A stretch of 27,694 nt of DNA from UBA6921 sp031363085 (lineage in GTDB: Bacteria > Pseudomonadota > Gammaproteobacteria > SG8-11). Made by a program: the position numbers and the translations under genes. Under the pieces are notes generated by a model. The model was not told the origin of the DNA. It searched no databases and saw only the letters and a program-made list of their open reading frames with translations. Numbering within the stretch: the stretch's first letter is position 1; each line of letters begins with the position of its first letter. Shown piece after piece: positions 6,862 through 13,507 of the stretch. The DNA lies in assembly GCA_031363085.1 (NCBI GenBank), contig JANLTU010000047.1, positions 1 to 27,694 on the forward strand. The letters run 5' to 3'.

Positions 6862-9234
6862 ATGAAGAAGCTGACCATCATTTCCGTGGCCTGTGCGCTT
6901 GCGTTATCGGCGTGCGGCGGCAAAGAATCGCGCCTGCAAGAGCACCTGGAAAAAGGCCGGGTGTTTCTTGAACAAGAGGATTTCGACAAGGCGCGCGTGG
7001 AGTTTAAAAACGTGCTGCAGATCAATCCGAAAAACGTGGATGGGAACATGGCGATGGCCCAGTTGCTGGAAAAGCAGCAGAACTGGGGGCAGGCTGCCGG
7101 CACTTACCAGCGCGTCATCGAGCTGGACGCCACGCGCACCGATGCCAAAACCCGGCTTGCGCGTTTGTATTTACTGGGCGGTGCGCCGGACAAAGCGCGC
7201 GAATTGATCGACGAGGTGTTGCGCACCACGCCGCAAAATCCCGATGCACTGGTGGTGCGCGCCGGGCTTGGAACGCGCAAGGGCGACAGCCACGACGCCG
7301 AAGAAGATGTGAAGGCGGCGCTGATAGCCGCACCCGGCCATTTGGACGCAACCATGTTGCTGGCGGGGCTGTACAACAATACCGAGCGCAGCAATCAAGC
7401 CATCACATTATTGCGCGACGCGATTGCGAAGAACGAAAAAGAAGTTTCGCTGCGTCTGGCGCTCGCCGACATTTATGCCAAGCGCGAACAAAGTGAGTCT
7501 GCGGTTGAGACGCTGCAAGCCGTTCTGAAACTGCAACCGAAAGCGCTTAGTTTGCGCGTGCGGCTCGCCAGTTACTTGGTGGGTTTGAAACGTAGCGACG
7601 ACGCAGAGCAGTTATTGCGCACCGGGGTTGCCCAGGATGGATCGAGTGCCGATGCGAAACTGGCGCTGGTTTCCTATCTTGGCTCCCAGCATGGTTTCGA
7701 TGCTGCGCAACAACAGTTGCAGCAGTTCATTACGGCGGAGCCGAAGGTTTATGCGCTGCAATTTGCGCTTGCACGCATGCAAGACGGCAATGGTCACGCG
7801 GATACCGCGAAGAGCGTTCTGCAAGCTATCGTGCAAGCGGACCACACCGGTCCCGACGGCTTACGCGCGCGTACTTCGCTTGCGCTGCTGCAGGCGAAGC
7901 AGGGCGACGCGGCCGGCGCGCTTGCGCTCGCCAATGAAGTGTTGAAAGAAAATCCCAAAGACAATGATGCGTTGTTGGTGCGCGCATCACTGGCGCTGGA
8001 TCGCCGTGACGCGCTCACTGCGATCACCGATTTGCGCACGGTGTTTAAAGATCAGCCGACGGCGTCGAACGTGATCCGCTTGTTGGCCAGCGCGCATGTG
8101 CTCAATAACGAACCGCAATTGGCGCATGACTATTTGCAGAAGGGCGTCGAGGCGAATCCGGCCGACACGGATTTGCGTTACCTCTATGCGCAATTATTGG
8201 TGCAAACCAAACAGGTGGATCAGGCCATCGAACAATACCAAGCACTGGCCAAGCAAGCGCCGGATAATGGCGCGTATGTCGACGGCTTGTTCAAGGCGCA
8301 AGCGCTAAAAGGCGATTGGCTGGCGGCGCGCGTCGTTGCGAATCAACTCAAAGAGGCGCATCCCAATCATCCGCTGGGTTATTACTTTGCCGGCTTGGTC
8401 GAACAGCAAGTCAAGAACTACACCGCCAGCATCAAAGAATTTGAAAGCGCACTGCAAAAAAATCCGGAAGCGGCGGAGCCCTTGTCGGCACTGATAAAAA
8501 GTTACCTGGCGTTGCAGCAGCCGCAGAAGGCGCAAGCGCAGTTGCAGAAGGTGGTGGCGCAGTTGCCCAAGAATTCCTTCGCACACAATTTACTGGGCGA
8601 GATTTATGTGGGACAAAACAATCTGCATGCTGCCGAGCAGGAGTTTTTAAAGGCGCGCGCGCTCAGCCCGACCTCGGTGCTTGCGTATCGCGATCTTGCG
8701 GCGTTGAAGCTGCTGCAAAAAGACGTGGATGCGGCGATTCGAAGCTATCGCGAAGGCTTGAAGGCGACCAACGACGACGCATCGCTGGTGTTTGCACTGG
8801 CGGTTTTGTACGAACGCAAGGGCGAGTACGACCCGGCGATTGCGCTTTACGATGAATTGATCAAGCGCGATCCAACTTCGCAAGCCGCGATGAACAACTT
8901 GGCGATGGTGCTGGCCAGTTACAAATCCGATCCGCCGAGTCTGGAGCGCGCGAAGGAGCTGGCGGCGCGTCTTAAAGGCACCGACAACCCCGCCTATCTT
9001 GATACCGTCGGCTGGGTTCAATACAAGCGCAGCGAGTACGACGTCGCGGTCGCCACGCTAGGCGAGGCGTTGCGCACGGCACCCGATGAACCGATGCTGC
9101 GTTATCACCTGGGGATGGCCTTGTATAAAAAAGGCAATGCGGCACAGGCGAAAGAAAATCTGCAGAAGGCGGTCGATGCCAAAGTGAATTTCACGGGTGT
9201 TGACGATGCCCGCGCAACGCTTGCGAAACTCTAA
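6862..9234 (+). CDS. prsT: PEP-CTERM system TPR-repeat lipoprotein PrsT
   Basis: Large tetratricopeptide-repeat lipoprotein regularly found beside exosortase genes; it presumably acts as a periplasmic or outer-membrane scaffold for polymer export or protein sorting. The first 18 residues are a lipoprotein signal with lipobox LSAC (Cys18). Residues 25-790 are almost entirely helical TPR units; typical examples are near 27-60 (EHLEKGRVFLEQEDFDKA) and at the very end (LRYHLGMALYKKGNAAQAK). The 790 residues are slightly shorter than the roughly 900 often seen in the family. GGAGGGAAAAAT just before the ATG supports the start. It is the last gene of the exosortase operon. No enzymatic motif is visible. 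Confidence 0.9.
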   Translation: MKKLTIISVACALALSACGGKESRLQEHLEKGRVFLEQEDFDKARVEFKNVLQINPKNVDGNMAMAQLLEKQQNWGQAAGTYQRVIELDATRTDAKTRLARLYLLGGAPDKARELIDEVLRTTPQNPDALVVRAGLGTRKGDSHDAEEDVKAALIAAPGHLDATMLLAGLYNNTERSNQAITLLRDAIAKNEKEVSLRLALADIYAKREQSESAVETLQAVLKLQPKALSLRVRLASYLVGLKRSDDAEQLLRTGVAQDGSSADAKLALVSYLGSQHGFDAAQQQLQQFITAEPKVYALQFALARMQDGNGHADTAKSVLQAIVQADHTGPDGLRARTSLALLQAKQGDAAGALALANEVLKENPKDNDALLVRASLALDRRDALTAITDLRTVFKDQPTASNVIRLLASAHVLNNEPQLAHDYLQKGVEANPADTDLRYLYAQLLVQTKQVDQAIEQYQALAKQAPDNGAYVDGLFKAQALKGDWLAARVVANQLKEAHPNHPLGYYFAGLVEQQVKNYTASIKEFESALQKNPEAAEPLSALIKSYLALQQPQKAQAQLQKVVAQLPKNSFAHNLLGEIYVGQNNLHAAEQEFLKARALSPTSVLAYRDLAALKLLQKDVDAAIRSYREGLKATNDDASLVFALAVLYERKGEYDPAIALYDELIKRDPTSQAAMNNLAMVLASYKSDPPSLERAKELAARLKGTDNPAYLDTVGWVQYKRSEYDVAVATLGEALRTAPDEPMLRYHLGMALYKKGNAAQAKENLQKAVDAKVNFTGVDDARATLAKL

Positions 9235-9243
9235 TCCGGACAA

Positions 9244-9274
9244 CGGCGCGCACCTGACCTGTGCATGGGCGCCG
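9244..9274 (+). terminator. Possible hairpin terminator after prsT
   Basis: CGGCGC at 9244-9249 pairs with GCGCCG at 9269-9274, with an inner GCAC/GTGC stem. It lies 10 bases past the prsT stop. Only a short T-rich stretch (ATTTG) follows, so termination is uncertain. Confidence 0.35.
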
Positions 9275-9376
9275 CGATTTGACATCAAGGCGTCATAAAT
9301 TTAAAGGAGAATGCAGCGGGTAAGCAAAGTTTGCTGAACGACCCCAACCACATGCATCAGCACAGGAGATACGCAC

Positions 9377-9703
9377 ATGATGTTAGTCGAACGCCGTTGC
9401 ACGGAACGCATTGACATGGACTGGCACGTCACCATCATCATGCCGCGCGTCGGCATCTCGCACGGGCGTGCCAGCAACGTCTGCGATCACGGCCTGTTCA
9501 TTGTTCTGCCCGATCACGCGGTGCCGCCAACAGGTCGGGTTGAATTGCGCATGTATCGCAGCGACGTGATGTTGAGCGCAATGGGCGATGTCGTGCACAA
9601 CCATTCCGGCGGTATCGGGCTGGTGTTACGAGAACCGGTGATGGCTTACGAACTGGTGGATGGAAGCGTTTACGAAGTGACACCGCACGCCATGGCGGTA
9701 TAG
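9377..9703 (+). CDS. PilZ-like domain protein
   Basis: A 108-residue single-domain protein resembling PilZ, the c-di-GMP-binding fold that often controls exopolysaccharide output and motility. The RxxxR part is present (Arg7-Cys-Thr-Glu-Arg11). The second signature, normally [DN]xSxxG, reads Asn34-Val-Cys36-Asp-His-Gly39, so the usual Ser is Cys. Later strands GRVELRMYR and GDVVHNHSGGIGLVL fit the PilZ barrel. CAGGAGAT lies seven bases before the ATG. Its position behind the EPS/exosortase operon is consistent with a c-di-GMP effector role, but the changed motif means binding needs proof. Confidence 0.75.
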   Translation: MMLVERRCTERIDMDWHVTIIMPRVGISHGRASNVCDHGLFIVLPDHAVPPTGRVELRMYRSDVMLSAMGDVVHNHSGGIGLVLREPVMAYELVDGSVYEVTPHAMAV

Positions 9704-9810
9704 CGACAAGCAAGGGTGCAGGTAGCGGTTTCTGCTGCAATAAAACAGTCACATAAAACCGGTATCGTGTGGCTACTTCAGATACAACAGCATATTGCCG
9801 AGGTAAGATT

Positions 9811-9927
9811 ATGTACTTGGTAACAACTTTGATCCGCGCGTTGCGTTCCGCTTTTTTCCCCACCTTATTCTGGATGGCCTTGGTTTTATTTGTTTACTAC
9901 GCCACCGGTCAAACCCCTCCGGGTTAA
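9811..9927 (+). CDS. Small single-pass membrane protein (38 aa)
   Basis: Short reading frame from ATG at 9811 to TAA at 9927. It begins MYLVTTLIRALRSAFF and ends YYATGQTPPG. Residues about 14-31 (AFFPTLFWMALVLFVYYA) form one membrane segment after a basic, amphipathic start, and the Pro/Gly-rich tail is short. GAGGTAAG seven bases upstream is a good ribosome site. It fills the space between the PilZ-like gene and the DsbA-like gene and ends 25 bases before the latter. No family is recognised. The combination of ribosome site, start and clean membrane topology makes it likely to be translated. Confidence 0.5.
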   Translation: MYLVTTLIRALRSAFFPTLFWMALVLFVYYATGQTPPG

Positions 9928-9952
9928 ACCGGAATTTCTTACAGCGGCCAAA

Positions 9953-10738
9953 ATGAAAACTTCAGTCCCTTTGCTTTTTGCGGCGAGCTTGCTTTCTGCC
10001 TGCGGCAGCCTGCGTTCACACCACGACGACACGACCGTCGATGCACTCAATGCCATGCGCGCCCGTATGGAGAGTTTGCAGACGGACGTCGACAAGCTCA
10101 CTGAATTGCTCGGCAAAGTGGAAACGCGCACGCGGCCGCCCAAGCAACTGCCGAAATCCGCCAGCATTCCGTTCGCCGGCAATCCGATGCTTGGCGCCAC
10201 CAGCGCCAAGATCGGCGTGGTGGAGTTTTCCGATTATCAATGCCCGTACTGCCGCACGTTTCACACCGCCGTGCTGCCCGAGCTGAAGAAAAATTACATC
10301 GATACCGGCAAAGTGTTATTTGTGTCGCGTGACGCGCCGATGGATTTTCATCCGATGGCCGAACCTGCGGCAATTGCCGCAAATTGTGCCGGTGAACAAG
10401 CGGCCTACTATCCCATGCAGGAAGATTTGTACCTGCAGCAAAACCGTTTCGGCACCGAATTTTATCTGGAACTGGCGCGCAAGCATGGTCTTGACATTAA
10501 ACGTTTCGAAACCTGCATTCACGCGCCGGCACAACAGCAGGAAGTCCGGCGCGATGCCGCGTATGCAGCCGAGCTGGGCGTCGAAGGTACACCAACCTTT
10601 TTTATCGGCCGCATTGAGGGTGAGCAGCTCGTCGATGCCGTACCCGTGGTCGGCGCGCAACCCTATGGTGCCTACATGCAGTGGATCGAACGCTTGCTCA
10701 GCGAGCAAATTGCATTGCGCCCGATCATGTCGCCTTGA
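9953..10738 (+). CDS. DsbA-family thioredoxin-fold lipoprotein
   Basis: A periplasmic thiol-disulfide protein anchored as a lipoprotein. The chosen ATG at 9953 gives a lipoprotein signal with lipobox LSAC (Cys17); an upstream TTG at 9890 would bury the signal and overlap the small membrane protein. Residues 28-60 look like a coiled-coil stalk. The thioredoxin-fold part (about 74-255) carries CPYC at 97-100 after VVEFSDYQ, and the cis-Pro loop GTPTFFIG near 212. Two more Cys, in ANCAGE and ETCIH, may form a structural disulfide as in DsbG/BdbD-like relatives. Length is 261 residues. The ribosome site is weak. The partner substrate is unknown. Confidence 0.88.
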   Translation: MKTSVPLLFAASLLSACGSLRSHHDDTTVDALNAMRARMESLQTDVDKLTELLGKVETRTRPPKQLPKSASIPFAGNPMLGATSAKIGVVEFSDYQCPYCRTFHTAVLPELKKNYIDTGKVLFVSRDAPMDFHPMAEPAAIAANCAGEQAAYYPMQEDLYLQQNRFGTEFYLELARKHGLDIKRFETCIHAPAQQQEVRRDAAYAAELGVEGTPTFFIGRIEGEQLVDAVPVVGAQPYGAYMQWIERLLSEQIALRPIMSP

Positions 10739-10790
10739 TGTGATCGCGAGTGCGAATCACCCTTAACCTGTTCTCATCTTCTCATAACAG

Positions 10791-10824
10791 CAGCACGGGC
10801 GATTACCGCTAACCGCCCGTGCTG
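10791..10824. terminator. Shared hairpin between convergent genes
   Basis: CAGCACGGGCG at 10791-10801 pairs perfectly with CGCCCGTGCTG at 10814-10824 (11 bp, 12-base loop). It sits 52 bases past the DsbA-like gene and 9 bases past the end of the ComEA-like gene. It has no T-tract on either side, so it may be a weak bidirectional terminator or an RNA-stabilising stem. Confidence 0.5.
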
Positions 10825-10833
10825 TGAGTTCAT

Positions 10834-11382
10834 CTACTGAACCGTGATGCGGTCCTTGATCTTGTCGAATGCGCTTTGCTTGATGCCTTTGACTTTCATC
10901 AGATCTTCAATCTTGGCATAAGGGCGTCCGGCGATGATTGCTTGCCCCTTGGCGGCGCCGATTCCAGGTAAGCCGTCGAGTTGTGCCTTGGTGGCGGTAT
11001 TGATATTGATGACGTCCTTCTTCGCGGCGGCAGGCGCCGCGGCAGCCGGTGCCACGGCGTTTGCAGGGGCTGCGGTGGCTGGAGCCGCCGCCGCAGCCGC
11101 GCCGACGGTGAACGACGGCTTGAGTTTGCTCAGGGTTCCGGCGGGAATACCGGTCTTGCTCAAGTCATCAAGCGATGCATACGGACGATTGGCGATGATC
11201 TTCTTCGCAGTCGCATCGCCGACTCCTTTGACTTTGGTCAACTCTTCCGCAGTCGCCGTATTGATGTTCACCGCCGTCGTTGCGGGCGCCGCTTGTGCCG
11301 TTGGATTCAACGCCATCCCAAGCAGTAGCACCACGCTCGCCACAAACCAAGTTCGCACCCACTTCACTCCCGCTGAATTCAT
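10834..11382 (-). CDS. Secreted double helix-hairpin-helix protein (ComEA-like)
   Basis: A periplasmic DNA-binding candidate related to ComEA, the receptor for incoming DNA in natural transformation. The ATG at 11382 has AGGAGG four bases upstream and starts a Sec signal peptide (TM-like 10-25, cleavage near AQA-AP); longer frames upstream lack a ribosome site. The 182-residue protein has two helix-hairpin-helix units: 38-92 (VNINTATAEELTKVKGVG) and 124-182 (ININTATKAQLDGLPGIG), joined by an Ala/Pro linker at about 93-121. Most short ComEA homologues have one unit. The gene is alone, with a divergent empty 254-base gap upstream, so a role in DNA uptake is inferred from the fold only. Confidence 0.85.
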   Translation of the reverse strand: MNSAGVKWVRTWFVASVVLLLGMALNPTAQAAPATTAVNINTATAEELTKVKGVGDATAKKIIANRPYASLDDLSKTGIPAGTLSKLKPSFTVGAAAAAAPATAAPANAVAPAAAAPAAAKKDVININTATKAQLDGLPGIGAAKGQAIIAGRPYAKIEDLMKVKGIKQSAFDKIKDRITVQ

Positions 11383-11636
11383 ACTTCCTCCTGGCAATTG
11401 ATGTTGTTTAAATTTCGACTTATGCACTGGGCCACTATTGTTCGCACAATCTGCTTCTGACGCAAGGAGCACGAGCGCGCAAGATTGTTGACGAATGTTG
11501 GGAGCGGCTGTCGGCCGCGCTGAGTGCGTGTACTTGACAATTTAATCGTTCACGCCATGCTGCATCTACGATGCGGAGCACGCTAGGACGCCGCCCCGGA
11601 AATTCAAACGTGTGATACCAACACATCACGTCACGA

Positions 11637-12077
11637 TTACAGCGGTTTAAACACCATCAAGCCGACCACCGTAAACATCGCGGAGAAAGCGACAACACCT
11701 AACCAAATCCATCGCTTTGCCAACGTTGGGTAAGCGGTGGATAACGCCGTGCCATTACGCAGCGCAGTTTCGGCAAGATTGCGCATTCGATACTGCAGGA
11801 TCACTACAGGCAACCAGCACATTCCAGCGAGAATGAATAACACAATTGAGCAACGCACCCAGGTTGTTGACAGCTTGTGGCCTGCCAGTAATAGCAAGGC
11901 GATGCCGCTGACCGGCTGCAGAATGACGGTCGGTGCGGTAAATATCCAATCCGCCAGTACCACCGTGCGATTGGTGCGCGCGATCACCGCCACGTCGCCG
12001 GAACGATCCGCCATGAATTTATAGAATGCGCTGCCAAAGCCGGTCCCAAACAAAATGATCGCGCTGACAATGTGCAA
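11637..12077 (-). CDS. DUF2269-family integral membrane protein, start unclear
   Basis: A predicted four-helix inner-membrane protein of about 146 residues with the family's conserved start (WLHIVSAIILFGTGFGSAF), a middle VLADWIFTAPTVILQPVSG, and a final hydrophobic helix. Its function is unknown. Homologues usually start several residues earlier (M...WLKWLH). Here the frame upstream reads PNFYKW after a TGA at 12096-12098 and contains no ATG or GTG, so the only in-frame start is TTG at 12077 inside the first conserved motif. The original start may have been lost to an insertion or rearrangement; GGGTCAGGC sits exactly at this break. The gene may be translated poorly or not at all. Confidence 0.65.
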   Translation of the reverse strand: MHIVSAIILFGTGFGSAFYKFMADRSGDVAVIARTNRTVVLADWIFTAPTVILQPVSGIALLLLAGHKLSTTWVRCSIVLFILAGMCWLPVVILQYRMRNLAETALRNGTALSTAYPTLAKRWIWLGVVAFSAMFTVVGLMVFKPL

Positions 12078-12330
12078 CCATTTATAAAAATTGGGTCAGG
12101 CTTGCGTTATTGCTTTATTTTTCAAAAACAGAAATATTTTACAGTTACGATTTAAACCGATTAATCTCGCATTGCGCCGCACAGAGTGTTGGGTGTGCGT
12201 ATATGCAGGGACATAAAACGCTGTGCGCCATGTTGGTGGATGTTGAAAACGCTCGACATGTTGCTCGCTAACAAGGGCGAGGTGGACGAGGTCATCTACT
12301 CCGTGGCGCGTGACAAATGGCGCATTTTTT

Positions 12331-12468
12331 GTTGCCGATGTGGACACCTACGTACAGGCGGGCAGAGCGCCGCCGATGGCCACCGGGCGCGAAGCCCATC
12401 ATCGCTCGCGGTGGGCGCTCGATGCCAAAGCAGGTCGCGCATTCTATGCCAAGCGCAAATCTACGTCC
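12331..12468 (+). pseudogene. Remnant of a DDE transposase (IS1182/IS5-like)
   Basis: A short stretch reads VADVDTYVQAGR, then ATGREAHHRS, then DAKAGRAFYAKRKST. The order resembles the IDAYIATGR ... TKAGRALYARRKSTVEPVF block near the C-terminus of IS1182/IS5-type transposases. The expected VEPVFG is missing and the frame decays after KRKST. No start, inverted repeats or rest of the enzyme are visible. The gap 12078-12483 otherwise holds no gene. The match is from recognition of the motif only. Confidence 0.4.
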
Positions 12469-12483
12469 GTACTGGCGAGGTTA

Positions 12484-12918
12484 CTACCGAGTCGTAAACC
12501 GTTTATCCCAATTTTTAAACCGCGCCTTGCAGTATTTCAGCAAGCCGGCGTAGTTCTCGAAAAACAATTCGAAGTTGTTTTCGGCGGATTCGTCGTATTC
12601 ACAAAAGTCGTTGTCGTAGTTGCGGCAGATTTGCGGACGCACGTCGTAGATGCCGCAGCGGCCGTCGTTTTGCAAATGGGAGCAGGTATTGTTGATCAGC
12701 AGAAACCAGCCGTCTTCGTCTTTGTAGGCTTGCACATTATGGTGCGACAGTTGCCACAGCAGTTGGTCGAAGTCGAGCATCGAGCGCGGCGTGTCGATTT
12801 GCTGGGTGATGTAGGTGCAGCACTTGGAGTTGGTACAGTAGCCGCATTTGGTTTCCGGGGTCATGGCGACGCGGACCGGAATGGTTTTGAAGGTGGTGGT
12901 GGTGTGGGTCATCGGCAT
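12484..12918 (-). CDS. YkgJ-family cysteine-cluster protein
   Basis: A 144-residue cytoplasmic protein with the metal-binding pattern of the YkgJ family (annotated as zinc- or iron-chelating): Cys25, Cys28, Cys33, Cys34 in CGYCTNSKCC, then TCSHLQNDGRCGIYDVRPQIC. The GRCGIYxxRPxxCR part is diagnostic. The Asp/Glu-rich stretch DNDFCEYDESAENNFE follows. Either the ATG at 12918 or the one two codons later could be used; neither has a strong ribosome site. Its physiological role is not established. It is divergent from fmdB and convergent with no other gene. Confidence 0.85.
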   Translation of the reverse strand: MPMTHTTTTFKTIPVRVAMTPETKCGYCTNSKCCTYITQQIDTPRSMLDFDQLLWQLSHHNVQAYKDEDGWFLLINNTCSHLQNDGRCGIYDVRPQICRNYDNDFCEYDESAENNFELFFENYAGLLKYCKARFKNWDKRFTTR

Positions 12919-12935
12919 TTCCGGATGAGCGAAAG

Positions 12936-12954
12936 GGGGTCAGTTTACTCTGAC
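12936..12954. repeat. GGGGTCAG...CTGAC short inverted repeat
   Basis: GGGGTCAGTTTACTCTGAC contains GTCAG and CTGAC arms around a six-base loop. Such GGGGTCAG/CTGACCCC sequences are often scattered between genes of gammaproteobacteria near REP-type or IS200-like elements. A related GGGTCAGG lies at 12093-12100, at the damaged start of the DUF2269 gene. Confidence 0.3.
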
Positions 12955-12981
12955 GTCCGGCCCTATAGTGGTGATTTGCGA

Positions 12982-12990
12982 TGATATACT
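12982..12990 (+). promoter_or_regulatory. Extended -10 promoter for fmdB-aspS
   Basis: TGATATACT is an extended -10 element (TGn + TATACT). No good -35 is seen, which is usual for extended -10 promoters. Transcription from about 12997 would give a 65-base leader to fmdB. Confidence 0.5.
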
Positions 12991-13062
12991 GCCTGCCTTG
13001 AAAATTGCCGATGCAACCCGATCTTTCCCGGTGGGTTACTTAATTGTCTTGAGGTGTAGCGA

Positions 13063-13410
13063 ATGCCAATTTATGAATATGTTTGTCAGGCCTGTGGCCA
13101 CGACATGGAAGCGTTGCAAAAGCTTAGCGATGTGCCGCTGACGGAATGCCCGAAATGCGGCAAGCCGCAGTTGAAGAAAATGGTTTCCGCCGCCGGTTTC
13201 CGGTTAAAAGGCGCGGGTTGGTATGAAACCGATTTCAAGAAGGGCAGCGACAAGAAAAAAAATCTGACCGGCGCAACGGAGTCGGGCGAGCCCAAATCCG
13301 ATGCAAAAACCGAGACCAAAAGCGACACCAAAACCGAAACGAAAACGGAAGTGAAAAGCGCGGCCAAGCCCGTCGCCAAACCGGCAGCCAGCAGCTCGGA
13401 CAAATCCTGA
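13063..13410 (+). CDS. FmdB-family zinc-ribbon protein
   Basis: A 115-residue protein with the FmdB/CxxC_CxxC zinc ribbon at 1-45: MPIYEYVCQACGH with Cys8 and Cys11, and ECPKCG with Cys29 and Cys32. A conserved AAGFRLKGAGWYETDFK follows. From about residue 65 the protein becomes a low-complexity Lys/Thr/Glu/Ser tail (TETKSDTKTETKTEVKS) that is variable in the family. GAGGTGTAG lies before the ATG. The family has no proven general function; it is often beside aspS in beta- and gammaproteobacteria, as here, with 97 bases between them. Confidence 0.9.
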   Translation: MPIYEYVCQACGHDMEALQKLSDVPLTECPKCGKPQLKKMVSAAGFRLKGAGWYETDFKKGSDKKKNLTGATESGEPKSDAKTETKSDTKTETKTEVKSAAKPVAKPAASSSDKS

Positions 13411-13507
13411 AGCCCACGACCGCGCCGGCTTTTTGTAGTTGCATGCCCGGGGCCTAATCCTTACCATTCCTCGCTCTTCGCACCCTAAATTTCAAGGCTC
13501 TTACGCT

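Noticed and set aside
12469..12984. Continuation of the 12310 plus-strand frame across ykgJ
   Set aside because: Beyond 12468 it is antisense to ykgJ, whose Cys motif is diagnostic. Only the short part before it was kept as a transposase remnant.
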